DNA from: Collinsella aerofaciens
GTDB lineage: Bacteria > Actinomycetota > Coriobacteriia > Coriobacteriales > Coriobacteriaceae
Reading direction: 5' to 3'
NCBI RefSeq assembly: GCF_028209625.1
Contig: NZ_JAQLDU010000006.1
Location: 54,666 to 118,665 of the forward strand
DNA: 64,000 nt
Below the pieces are notes generated by a model, which saw nothing but the letters and a program-made list of their open reading frames with translations, ran no database searches and was not told where the DNA came from. Both the position numbers and the translations under genes were made by a program. Positions 15,671 to 23,279 of the stretch are shown one piece after another; position 1 is the first letter of the stretch, and each line of letters begins with the position of its first letter.

Positions 15671-17404
15671 CTACAACTCAGCGAGCATGATCCAGGCAGA
15701 ACTGTCCTGCGCGAGCTTACCGTCTACAAGCGGTGATGAGGTGAGCAGGACCCTGCCCGCCGGCAGCTCCACGGGTGCTGCACCGAAGTTCGTCACACAC
15801 GCCCAGCCGTTGTCGCGGCGATAGGCGATGACGCCACCCTCAGCGCCCTCGGCACCATCCGCAAGGCCGGTGCGTCCGTCAAGATCAAGCCACTTAAGAT
15901 CGTTGGCGCGCCCGCGCAGCTTGCGCCGCAGCCAGAGGGCGTCACGATAGAGCGCAAGCATCGATGTCGGGTCCGCTTCTTCCCTATCGGCAGCGTAATC
16001 GGAAAACCATGCAGGCTGCAGCAGATGGGGCGCCGCATCGGCGTCCGCCGGTGAAAACCCAAACGATCCGCCCTGCGCGGGATCGTCCGCCGCCACCCAC
16101 GGCAGGGGCACACGGCAGCCGTCTCGCCCCTTCTCGCGCTTCGGTCCGTGCGTATTGGTCGCAGTAGGATCTTCGAGTGCGGCCCACGGGATATCGGCCA
16201 CCTCAAAAAGGCCGAGCTCCTCACCCTGATACACGTATGCCGAGCCCGGAAGCGCCAGCTCGAGCAAAAGGGCCGCCCGCGCGCGGCGCTCGCCGAGTTC
16301 ACGGTCCTCGTCATAAGACGACCCGTCGCGTAAGAGCCAGTCGAGCGCAATCTGGTGGTAGCGCGTCGCCTTGATCTGCGGCAGGGCATAGCGCGTCGCC
16401 ACGCGCGGCACGTCGTGGTTGGAGAGCACCCAGGTTGAGGCGGAATCGGATTCTATAGCTGCCTTCAAGCCCTCCTCGATTGCAGCGTGCATGTCATCAT
16501 AGGTCCAAGTGGCCTTGGCAAACTCAAAGTTGAATGTCTGGCCAAGCTCGCTGGGACGCGCGTAGAGATACTGGCGCTCGGGCAGCACCCACGCCTCGGC
16601 AACGGCGCTGCGTGGCGGATCATAGCGGTCGAACACGCGGCGCCACTCGCGATAGATCTCGTGGACCTCGTTGCGGTCCCACAGCGGATGGGTGCCGTCG
16701 TCAACCATGTCATCGCCCTCGGCGAGATGCCACCGGTCGAGGTCATCGCGGTCGAGATCCTTGGCGAGACCGTGCGCCACATCAATGCGAAAGCCATCGA
16801 CGCCTCGATCGCTCCAAAACGCCAGGACGTCGCAAAAGAACGCATGAACCTCGGGGCACGACCAGTCAAAGTCCGGCTGCTCGGGCGTAAACATGTGCAG
16901 ATACCACTGACCGTCCGCGACGCGCGTCCAGGCGGGGCCGCCAAAGTTGGCATTCCAATTGGTGGGAGGCAGCTCGCCATGCTCGCCGCGACCATCGCGG
17001 AAGATATAACGGGCGCGCTCGGGCGATCCGGGGCCGGCGGCAAGAGCGGCTTTGAACCAGGGGTGCTGGTTGGACGAATGGTTGGGCACGATGTCGACGA
17101 TGACCTTGATGCCGTGCGCGTGAGCCGCAGTGATCATGTCATCGAAGTCGTCAAGCGACCCGAGACGTGGGTCGACATCGCAGTAGTCCGCCACATCATA
17201 GCCGCCATCGACGAGAGGCGATGGGTAAAACGGGCTCAGCCAGATGGCCTCGATACCCAGCCGCTCAAGATAGTCCATCTGCTGGGTAATGCCCGCGATA
17301 TCGCCCAGACCCGAACCAGTCGAATCCTTAAACGAGCGCGGGTAGATTTGATAAATCGCGGCATCGGACATCCATGGGCGCGAAGAGGACTTTTCTGTAG
17401 CCAT
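15671..17404 (-). CDS. GH13 alpha-glucosidase / oligo-1,6-glucosidase
   Basis: 577 residues, glycoside hydrolase family 13. The four conserved regions are visible: DIVPNHSS (I), GFRIDVAHG with the nucleophile Asp (II), EAW with the acid/base Glu (III), and LSNHD (IV). The N-terminus DAAIYQIYPRSFKDS is typical of intracellular oligo-alpha-glucosidases acting on isomaltose, sucrose or maltodextrins; exact linkage preference is not certain. No signal peptide. The ATG at 17404 has AAGGGAG nine bases upstream; in-frame sequence above it (to 17752) runs into hairpins and the tRNA remnant and is not coding. It stands alone, with its own upstream region of about 300 bases. Confidence 0.9.
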   Translation of the reverse strand: MATEKSSSRPWMSDAAIYQIYPRSFKDSTGSGLGDIAGITQQMDYLERLGIEAIWLSPFYPSPLVDGGYDVADYCDVDPRLGSLDDFDDMITAAHAHGIKVIVDIVPNHSSNQHPWFKAALAAGPGSPERARYIFRDGRGEHGELPPTNWNANFGGPAWTRVADGQWYLHMFTPEQPDFDWSCPEVHAFFCDVLAFWSDRGVDGFRIDVAHGLAKDLDRDDLDRWHLAEGDDMVDDGTHPLWDRNEVHEIYREWRRVFDRYDPPRSAVAEAWVLPERQYLYARPSELGQTFNFEFAKATWTYDDMHAAIEEGLKAAIESDSASTWVLSNHDVPRVATRYALPQIKATRYHQIALDWLLRDGSSYDEDRELGERRARAALLLELALPGSAYVYQGEELGLFEVADIPWAALEDPTATNTHGPKREKGRDGCRVPLPWVAADDPAQGGSFGFSPADADAAPHLLQPAWFSDYAADREEADPTSMLALYRDALWLRRKLRGRANDLKWLDLDGRTGLADGAEGAEGGVIAYRRDNGWACVTNFGAAPVELPAGRVLLTSSPLVDGKLAQDSSAWIMLAEL

Positions 17405-17710
17405 GGGGTGCGACTCCCTTGCAACGAGGTTTTGCGAGATGCCCACGATGATACGCCCAAAGCGGACATTCGCGGCAAACAACGCCACAGCCACGCCCCA
17501 AAACGCTCGCTCCCTCACGGGCTCGAGCCTCCTGGGGCGAATCAATCGATTAGTGAAAAGAACGGAAAACCCACTTCCCCGGCCACGACAGCGAGCGGGC
17601 TCCGGGTGCCCCAGGTTGCCGCGAAAGAGGAGGGAAGCGTACTCTATGTACGCGACCGACGATTGAGGGGCAAGATGGGGTGCCCGGGGCTCGCGCAGCG
17701 TCAACAAAAA
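17405..17710. other. Region upstream of the alpha-glucosidase gene, no gene seen
   Basis: It contains an imperfect long hairpin (arms about 17591-17620 and 17669-17694) with an inner perfect hairpin GCGTAC-5-GTACGC at 17637-17653. Two of the outer-arm pairs are G-U wobbles only in a plus-strand RNA. It also carries the first copy of a 28-bp direct repeat (17502-17529). No clear promoter was identified. Confidence 0.5.
17502..17529. repeat. 28-bp direct repeat, copy 1
   Basis: Matches 17847-17874 at 26 of 28 positions. Its end (GGGCTCGAGCC, GGGTTCGAGCC in copy 2) resembles a tRNA T-arm. Confidence 0.7.
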
Positions 17711-17732
17711 ACGCGGTTCGTTAGAACCGCGT
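17711..17732 (-). terminator. Terminator after the tRNA-Gly remnant
   Basis: A 9-bp stem (ACGCGGTTC/GAACCGCGT) with a 4-nt loop, followed on the minus strand by TTTTT. It lies nine bases beyond the remnant tRNA 3' end. Confidence 0.85.
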
Positions 17733-17740
17733 AAGATAGT

Positions 17741-17757
17741 TGGAGCGGACAACGGGG
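17741..17757 (-). pseudogene. 3' remnant of a tRNA-Gly gene
   Basis: 17 bases, including the encoded CCA, are identical to the 3' end of the three intact tRNA-Gly genes. The rest of the gene is absent and is replaced by unrelated GC-rich sequence (17758-17880). The intact terminator downstream shows that a working unit once stood here. Confidence 0.75.
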
Positions 17758-17846
17758 CGTCCGCGTATCCGCTTCGCGGATCCGCACCGGCTTCGGCCGC
17801 CTGCCGGCGTCCTCGCCAGCTCGCTACAAACGCTCCGCGTTTGCTT

Positions 17847-17874
17847 AACGCTCGCTCCCTCTCGGGTTCGAGCC
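17847..17874. repeat. 28-bp direct repeat, copy 2
   Basis: Second copy of the repeat at 17502. It lies in the 120-base segment between the tRNA-Gly remnant and the terminator of the tRNA Gly-Cys-Gly unit. Confidence 0.7.
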
Positions 17875-17893
17875 CATGCGCCGGGTACGAAAA

Positions 17894-17919
17894 AGCCCGG
17901 CTACCGTAGTAGTCGGGCT
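17894..17919 (-). terminator. Terminator of the tRNA Gly-Cys-Gly unit
   Basis: An 11-bp stem with one G-T pair and a 4-nt loop, followed on the minus strand by TTTTCG. Eight bases beyond the tRNA-Gly copy at 17928. Confidence 0.88.
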
Positions 17920-17927
17920 GTTACGTT

Positions 17928-18003
17928 TGGAGCGGACAACGGGGCTCGAACCCGCGACCCCAACCTTGGCAAGGTTGTGCTCTACCAACTGAGCCATGTC
18001 CGC
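17928..18003 (-). tRNA. tRNA-Gly (GCC), copy 2
   Basis: Same sequence as copy 1, encoded CCA at 17928-17930. Last gene of a three-tRNA unit. Confidence 0.95.
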
Positions 18004-18045
18004 ATATTTAAAACAAAACGGGCGCCGGAGCGCCCGGATGTTGCC

Positions 18046-18119
18046 TGGAGGCGAAGCCCGGATTCGAACCGGGGGTAAAGGCTTTGCAGGCCTCTGCCTT
18101 ACCACTTGGCCACTTCGCC
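18046..18119 (-). tRNA. tRNA-Cys (GCA)
   Basis: Acceptor GGCGAAG/CTTCGCC, anticodon loop CTGCAAA, encoded CCA at 18046-18048. A small GC hairpin (18019-18036) in the spacer to the next tRNA may be a processing signal. Confidence 0.95.
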
Positions 18120-18153
18120 GAAAAAGGACCGCCTAAACGGTCCGGAAATGCAA

Positions 18154-18229
18154 TGGAGCGGACAACGGGGCTCGAACCCGCGACCCCAACCTTGGCAAGG
18201 TTGTGCTCTACCAACTGAGCCATGTCCGC
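18154..18229 (-). tRNA. tRNA-Gly (GCC), copy 3
   Basis: Same sequence as the other two copies. First gene of the Gly-Cys-Gly unit. The spacer to tRNA-Cys contains a hairpin GGACCG-CGGTCC (18126-18143). Confidence 0.95.
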
Positions 18230-18245
18230 TTGCGGGTTATTAATT

Positions 18246-18290
18246 TACGCGAGTTGTCCAAAAGACGCAAGTACTTTTTTCAAAAAACTT
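18246..18290 (-). promoter_or_regulatory. tRNA promoter with T6/A6 tract
   Basis: On the minus strand: A/T tract (about 18273-18289), -35 TTGCGT, 17-bp spacer, -10 TAAATT, 14-16 bases before tRNA-Gly copy 3. Confidence 0.75.
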
Positions 18291-18334
18291 GTCTGCCGCA
18301 TGTTCTTAGTAGCTAAACGCGCTAAAGCGATTGG

Positions 18335-19081
18335 CTAGGCACACGATTCCAGCGCTCCGCTAAACAGCTTCACCATCTGCACGCGCGTGCCGGCGCCGTC
18401 CGTACGACGAGCAACCTCCACGTTATCGACGAGCATACGCATAAGCTTGATACCACGGCCGCGCTCCTCTGATGCGACCGGTTCGCTCGTTTCATCGATA
18501 GAATAGCCGGCACCTCGATCAAGCACCTCAACCACAACGCGATCGCCATAGGCCTGAACCGTCAGGACGCACCCGATACCGCCCGCATGGTCATAGGCAT
18601 TACCCAGCGCCTCCCCCGACGCCAATGCGACATCGTAGCGCTCGTCACGGCGCAACGGAAGCGATTCAAGGAGTTCGGCGATGCGATGTCGGTAGTATGG
18701 AAGATTCTCGATACCCTGACGGACCTCGACGCTCTTACTCCAGCGAGGCAGCTCCCCCACCGGAATGGCGGGAATAGACTCCCGTGCCGGCCCCGCGACA
18801 TGAAGGATATCGACAAGCCGAGCAATCTCCAAAAAGCGAACAACTTCACCCGATGCATTGACGAGCGAAAGCAGGCCTTCTCGCCTCATGAGCTCACGAG
18901 CGCGCGTAAGCAGGAATGCCAAGCCCGTCGAATCGATAAAGCTAACAGCCTGACAGTTGATGACGACACGACGCACGCCGCGGCCAATCAAAGCATCCAA
19001 CCGCCGACGCAGCGCAGGCACCGTGGCGATGTCGATATCGCCTGGTGGCGTCAAAACCGCTATGTCATTCCACTCATTCAT
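18335..19081 (-). CDS. STAS-HATPase fusion (anti-sigma antagonist plus anti-sigma kinase-like)
   Basis: About 248 residues. The N-terminal STAS domain carries FIDSTG, the usual phosphorylation-site motif of RsbV/SpoIIAA-type antagonists. The C-terminal domain is an RsbW/SpoIIAB-type HATPase: GEALGNAYDHAGG (N-box), LDRGAGY and GRGIKLMRMLVD (G boxes). The two partners are normally separate proteins; here they are one chain, so control may be intramolecular. It lies downstream of a SpoIIE-type phosphatase gene on the same strand. The ATG at 19081 is used; a TTG at 19099 is possible, and neither has a strong binding site. No sigma factor gene lies nearby. Confidence 0.85.
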   Translation of the reverse strand: MNEWNDIAVLTPPGDIDIATVPALRRRLDALIGRGVRRVVINCQAVSFIDSTGLAFLLTRARELMRREGLLSLVNASGEVVRFLEIARLVDILHVAGPARESIPAIPVGELPRWSKSVEVRQGIENLPYYRHRIAELLESLPLRRDERYDVALASGEALGNAYDHAGGIGCVLTVQAYGDRVVVEVLDRGAGYSIDETSEPVASEERGRGIKLMRMLVDNVEVARRTDGAGTRVQMVKLFSGALESCA

Positions 19082-19159
19082 ACGACCATGATTCCCCAAA
19101 AAAGCCCACTCGATGCATTCGTTTCCCCAACCGTACGGATTCAGCCCGCCCAGCGTCGT

Positions 19160-21505
19160 CTATGAACGACCCCGTAAAAACTCAAGGGACACCAATGCAA
19201 TGTCATCGTCCAGCGCCGATTCGGTAAATCGGTCAAGCTCGCCCAAGACCTTGCCGCAAATGCCCGACACGCCCTCACCCGAGACAGAGAGCAGAAGGTC
19301 GCGAAGGCGCTGCTCGCCAAAGAAAGCACCCGAGCGGTCACGCGCTTCGATTGTTCCGTCGGTGTACATAAATAGCATGTCACCAGGAGCGAACGTAAAC
19401 ACGCCTGTCTCGTATACCATGCTCTCAAAGGCACCGATTACCCCCGATTGGCATCCAAGCAGCTCGACCTCCCCCCCACGGGCCTCGCCGCCACCCAGCG
19501 GCATCGACTCTGGCCTGATGACCATGGTCGGAGGATGGCCCGCCGAACAATACGTTGCGCGTCCGGCTTTAAGGTCAATCTTGGCGATAAAGGCCGTCAC
19601 GAACGTCTCGACCCTCGAAAAGCCCATGAGCATGCTGTTAAGGGAGCGTGCCATGCGGGCCGGTCCAGCGCCCTCCCAGGCATATGCCGTCAGGGCCGTC
19701 TTGACGAGCGCGGACATCGATGCAGCCTCAATGCCTTTGCCAGACACATCGCCCAGAATCATGACGGCGCAATCGTCGGGAAGACGGATGAGCGTATAGA
19801 AATCGCCGCCGACCAACGCCGAGTTCGTGGCCGACAGGTACACCGAATCGGCGGCGATTCCCGGAACATCCCCCAGTGAATTTCTCATGCCAATCTGGAG
19901 GGTCTGAGCGATATGGCGCTCCTCACGCTTTTGAGATTCGCCTTCATAGATCAGTTCAAAGTCATGAGCCAAGTGCACCAAGTAATCATATTCAAGGTCA
20001 TCAATCGGCTCTTGGCTACCATCACGAAGCAGCAGCGCGCGCGTCGTCGGGCCCTTCGCAACAGAAGCAGGAACGATCGCGTCGTTACTGTGCTTGCCAT
20101 CGCCCTCAGAGCGCGGGCGCCCCGCCTCGATGCCGGCGTCGACGTAGAGACCCTGGCAAGGCAGGCCATGCGCTCTAAGCCAGCCTCCCATAGGCATCGA
20201 TTCGTCAACGCGAGTTATACGGACGTGTTTAAGGTCCTCGGCACTCGTGCCGCCCAAAACAGATGCCTCAAAGCCATCAGGGGCAGCCCCCAAACGTGCC
20301 GCTGGCGCCGTCGTGGAAAAGAAAAGCTTCTCGGGATCGTCCGGCAAAGCAACGCGACTGCCGCCTTCAAAATCTATGACGTAGGAATCCAGACTGGCGT
20401 CATACTCAATAGGGCAAAAATGGCAGTTGAGCATATTGCAGATCTCGGACGATACCGCCTGGGTAGCCGCGGCGGAATCGTCTAGAAAGGTAAACAACTC
20501 ATCCCGCAAGACATTGAGCGAGCGGCCAAGCTCGGCCGTGCGACGGGAGCGAAGGCTCGATGCCATGCCGACCAGCTGGATAGACAGGTAATCGCAAATG
20601 ACCTCGAGCACATTAACGTCATAGGCGAGCGGTGCCTGGGGGCGTTTCCAACCAACTTCCAGCACGCCAAGGATCTGCGTACCGTAAAAAACGGGAAGAC
20701 AGATTTCACTGCGGTACGGAGGCATATCCTGCATGCGCAACAGGTGCTTAGAACGATTATCCAGGTCCATGAACATACCGGAGGCGGCCTTATCGCCCTC
20801 AAGGTCCTGTTGAATCGACAAGCGACAAGCACGCGACTCGCGAAGAACATACGTCGGAATGCCAGCGCCATACGGCAAAAACTCGGGCAGGTAGCTGTCG
20901 AGCAGCTCCTTGGAAACACCGCGAAGCTTAAAGCCGCCGCTCTCAGAAAAATAGATAGCGGCACCCGAAGCATCGAGCGTTCCTACAAGCTGGTTCAAAA
21001 CGGTATCAAGCAGGCTGGGTAACTCATCGGAGCCCACAGTGCTCATAATGACCGAGAGCGTGCCAGAGAGACGCTTGTTCGCCACTCTAAGCTCCGATAA
21101 CGCACGCTTGAGTTGCCGGTCGTGAGAATACTGTTCCTCGATACTGTGAAGCGCCACCAGGACACGTGGTGCGCGGCGCCCAAAGATGCGTGGAGGCGTT
21201 ACGGAGCCCGCACGAACCAAGACGGGAATAAAAGAGCCGTCACTCAGTTTGAGCATCAGTTCGTTCTCGGAGCCATCAGTTTCAAATGGCAGACGATGTT
21301 CCGTCGCACGTTCAAAAGAGGACGAGTACAGGACGTCTTTAACATCTCCACCGATGACGTCGGCGCGTTCCTCGCACATCAAACCAAGTAAGCGATTATT
21401 CACATGCAGAATGGTTCCGTCGAGCTCGCAGATGATGACAGCATCGCTCGTGATCTCGACTAGTTGGGCAACGTCTGCCCACTCGTTGCGTTCAAGCGTT
21501 TCCAT
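19160..21505 (-). CDS. PAS-GAF-SpoIIE (PP2C) sensor phosphatase
   Basis: 781 residues without membrane segments. A PAS domain covers about residues 10-110 (TSDAVIICELDGTILHVNN), a GAF domain about 155-310, a less clear middle region follows, and a SpoIIE/PP2C phosphatase covers the last 240 residues: VGGDFYTLI, ILGDVSGKGIEAA, SAGHPP, and LDDDIALVSLE carry the metal-binding Asp/Gly motifs. It would dephosphorylate a STAS-domain serine, most simply that in the fusion protein encoded 78 bases downstream. The ATG at 21505 has GGTGGGG about seven bases upstream; a GTG at 21517 is less likely. Confidence 0.9.
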   Translation of the reverse strand: METLERNEWADVAQLVEITSDAVIICELDGTILHVNNRLLGLMCEERADVIGGDVKDVLYSSSFERATEHRLPFETDGSENELMLKLSDGSFIPVLVRAGSVTPPRIFGRRAPRVLVALHSIEEQYSHDRQLKRALSELRVANKRLSGTLSVIMSTVGSDELPSLLDTVLNQLVGTLDASGAAIYFSESGGFKLRGVSKELLDSYLPEFLPYGAGIPTYVLRESRACRLSIQQDLEGDKAASGMFMDLDNRSKHLLRMQDMPPYRSEICLPVFYGTQILGVLEVGWKRPQAPLAYDVNVLEVICDYLSIQLVGMASSLRSRRTAELGRSLNVLRDELFTFLDDSAAATQAVSSEICNMLNCHFCPIEYDASLDSYVIDFEGGSRVALPDDPEKLFFSTTAPAARLGAAPDGFEASVLGGTSAEDLKHVRITRVDESMPMGGWLRAHGLPCQGLYVDAGIEAGRPRSEGDGKHSNDAIVPASVAKGPTTRALLLRDGSQEPIDDLEYDYLVHLAHDFELIYEGESQKREERHIAQTLQIGMRNSLGDVPGIAADSVYLSATNSALVGGDFYTLIRLPDDCAVMILGDVSGKGIEAASMSALVKTALTAYAWEGAGPARMARSLNSMLMGFSRVETFVTAFIAKIDLKAGRATYCSAGHPPTMVIRPESMPLGGGEARGGEVELLGCQSGVIGAFESMVYETGVFTFAPGDMLFMYTDGTIEARDRSGAFFGEQRLRDLLLSVSGEGVSGICGKVLGELDRFTESALDDDIALVSLEFLRGRS

Positions 21506-21535
21506 CGTGGACCCCACCGTCTATCGGTAACAAAA

Positions 21536-21553
21536 AAGCCTCCAAAGAGGCTT
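21536..21553 (-). terminator. Terminator of tRNA-Leu
   Basis: A 7-bp stem (AAGCCTC/GAGGCTT) with a 4-nt loop, followed on the minus strand by TTTTG. It separates tRNA-Leu from the phosphatase gene. Confidence 0.88.
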
Positions 21554-21564
21554 CTCAAATGCGA

Positions 21565-21654
21565 TGGTGTCGGAGGCGGGACTTGAACCCGCATGACCAA
21601 AAAGCGGTCACTAGCACCTCAAGCTAGCGCGTCTGCCAATTCCGCCACTCCGAC
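21565..21654 (-). tRNA. tRNA-Leu (GAG)
   Basis: Class II tRNA with a long variable arm (TGACCGCTTTTTGGTCA), acceptor GTCGGAG/CTCCGAC, anticodon loop TTGAGGT, encoded CCA at 21565-21567. Confidence 0.95.
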
Positions 21655-21713
21655 ATGCTATGTTGTTGATTCGCGCTTCGTTTTGTTGGACCCGCGCGTT
21701 CAACGAGGAAGAT

Positions 21714-21764
21714 AATAACCTATGATTCGAGAACTGTGCAAGCACTTTTTTCAAAAAAGTTTAC
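21714..21764 (-). promoter_or_regulatory. tRNA-Leu promoter with palindromic T6/A6 tract
   Basis: On the minus strand: a perfect palindromic tract ACTTTTTT-n-AAAAAAGT (about 21744-21760), -35 TTGCAC, spacer of about 18, -10 TATTAT. The -10 is about 60 bases before the tRNA 5' end. Confidence 0.65.
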
Positions 21765-21798
21765 GAATTTGTAATTGCGCAGGTAGATCCGCATGTCC

Positions 21799-21923
21799 GG
21801 CCCCGAATCGGTGCTGCCTCCCGGCGCGTCCTCGGGCATGAGCGATATTTTGCTGCGCACTTCGTGCTGCAAAATATCGCTCCCCCTGCGGAATGCGCCG
21901 GGAGGCAGCACCGATTCGGGGCC
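21799..21923. repeat. Nested palindrome A
   Basis: Perfect 29-bp outer arms (21799-21827 and 21895-21923) enclose a 13-bp inner hairpin (21841-21853 and 21869-21881). No gene in 21765-22102. Two further perfect hairpins follow at 21984-22002 and 22013-22038. Confidence 0.9.
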
Positions 21924-21983
21924 TACCAACACATACTCCAAGCACAGTTCTCAAACATGTTCTGGGGCTGATGCAAATTTGGT

Positions 21984-22038
21984 GGCTCGGCAAAGCCGAG
22001 CCCTTATATGGGGAGGCCGGAGCTAAAGCTCCGGCCTC
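21984..22038. repeat. Two adjacent GC hairpins
   Basis: Hairpin 21984-22002 has 8-bp arms with an AAA loop; hairpin 22013-22038 has 12-bp arms with a 2-base centre. Function unknown. Confidence 0.8.
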
Positions 22039-22102
22039 GCTCAATTTCCTATTAGATTAAGTGAGCGATCAAGGAATCTCACCCCTCTACAGTGGTAACA
22101 CA

Positions 22103-22234
22103 GGGCCCGTGCTGGACTTAGTTTTCAGAACATTCCGCAGACCAGGAAACCCCCTTATCCGCAGCTCCGAAGGAGCAGGCTAAGGGGGTTTCCATGGTCG
22201 AGGACGTTCTAAAAACTAAGTCCAGCACGGGCCC
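22103..22234. repeat. Nested palindrome B, downstream of oppF
   Basis: Outer arms 22103-22131 and 22206-22234 match at 28 of 29 positions, inner arms 22145-22157 and 22181-22193 are perfect (13 bp), and the apex is GCTCC-GAA-GGAGC at 22164-22176. It starts 16 bases after the oppF stop, so it may end the opp transcript. Confidence 0.9.
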
Positions 22235-22250
22235 GGACGATAACAACCGG

Positions 22251-23279
22251 CTACAGGTCGATGTGCGATTCCTTGATCGGGAACGGCTCCGCGAAGTGAC
22301 AGGCGCAGCAGTGGCCCGGGGCAACTTCCTTAAACTCAGGAAGCTTCTCGGAGCAGATGCCCTGCGCGATCGGGCAGCGCGTGTGGAAACGGCAGCCGGT
22401 CGGCGGATCCAGCGGCGACGGCGGGTCGCCAGCGAGGATGATGCGTTTGCGGGTCTTCTGGATATCCGGATCGGGCACCGGCACGGCAGACAGCAGCGAC
22501 TGCGTGTACGGATGGTGAGGCTCGCTATAGAGCGTCTTCCAATCCGAAACCTCGACCATCTTACCCAGATACATAACGGCAACGCGATCGGAGATGTGCT
22601 GCACGACGGACAGGTCGTGGGCGATAAAGAGATACGCCGTACCAAACTTGTCCTGCAGTTCCTTAAGCAGGTTCAGAACCTGGGCCTGAATGGAAACATC
22701 CAGAGCGGATACCGGCTCGTCACAGATAATCAGCTTGGGCTTCAGCGCAAAAGCGCGGGCGATGCCGACACGCTGACGCTGGCCGCCCGAGAACTCATGC
22801 GGATAGCGGTTGATGTGCTCGGGGTTCAGACCGACGACATCCAGCAGCTCACGGACGCGCTCGATACGCTCTTCCTTGGTGCCCACACCATGAATGGTCA
22901 TGGGCTCGGAGACGATCTCACCAATCGTCATACGAGGGTTGAGCGAAGCATAAGGATCCTGGAAGATAAACTGCATCTCACGACGCATGTCCTTGATCTC
23001 ATGCTTGCTCATCTCGGCAACATCTTTGCCCTGGAAGAACACCTTACCTGCCGTCGGCTTGGTCAGACGCATGATGGTGCGGCCCGTGGTGGACTTACCG
23101 CAACCAGACTCGCCGACCAGGCCAAAGGTCTCGCCCGGATAAATCTCGAACGAAATGTCATTCACAGCAGAGACGACACGCTTAGAGAAGCGCTTGGCGA
23201 ACATGCCGGACTCTGCGGGGAACTCCTTAGAAAGGTGCTCGACCTTCAGCAGCGGAGTGCGCTCGTTATTGTCTGCCAT
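22251..23279 (-). CDS. oppF: Oligopeptide ABC transporter ATPase OppF
   Basis: 342 residues. One of the two ATPases driving oligopeptide import. Walker A GESGCGKST, signature LSGGQRQR (here EFSGGQRQRVG), Walker B LIICDEP and the H-loop are present. The C-terminal oligopeptide-transporter domain contains the cysteine segment TGCRFHTRCPIAQGIC, which in related importers binds an Fe-S cluster. It starts immediately after the oppD stop with no spacer. It is the last gene of oppABCDF, in the order A, B, C, D, F along the minus strand. Confidence 0.92.
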   Translation of the reverse strand: MADNNERTPLLKVEHLSKEFPAESGMFAKRFSKRVVSAVNDISFEIYPGETFGLVGESGCGKSTTGRTIMRLTKPTAGKVFFQGKDVAEMSKHEIKDMRREMQFIFQDPYASLNPRMTIGEIVSEPMTIHGVGTKEERIERVRELLDVVGLNPEHINRYPHEFSGGQRQRVGIARAFALKPKLIICDEPVSALDVSIQAQVLNLLKELQDKFGTAYLFIAHDLSVVQHISDRVAVMYLGKMVEVSDWKTLYSEPHHPYTQSLLSAVPVPDPDIQKTRKRIILAGDPPSPLDPPTGCRFHTRCPIAQGICSEKLPEFKEVAPGHCCACHFAEPFPIKESHIDL

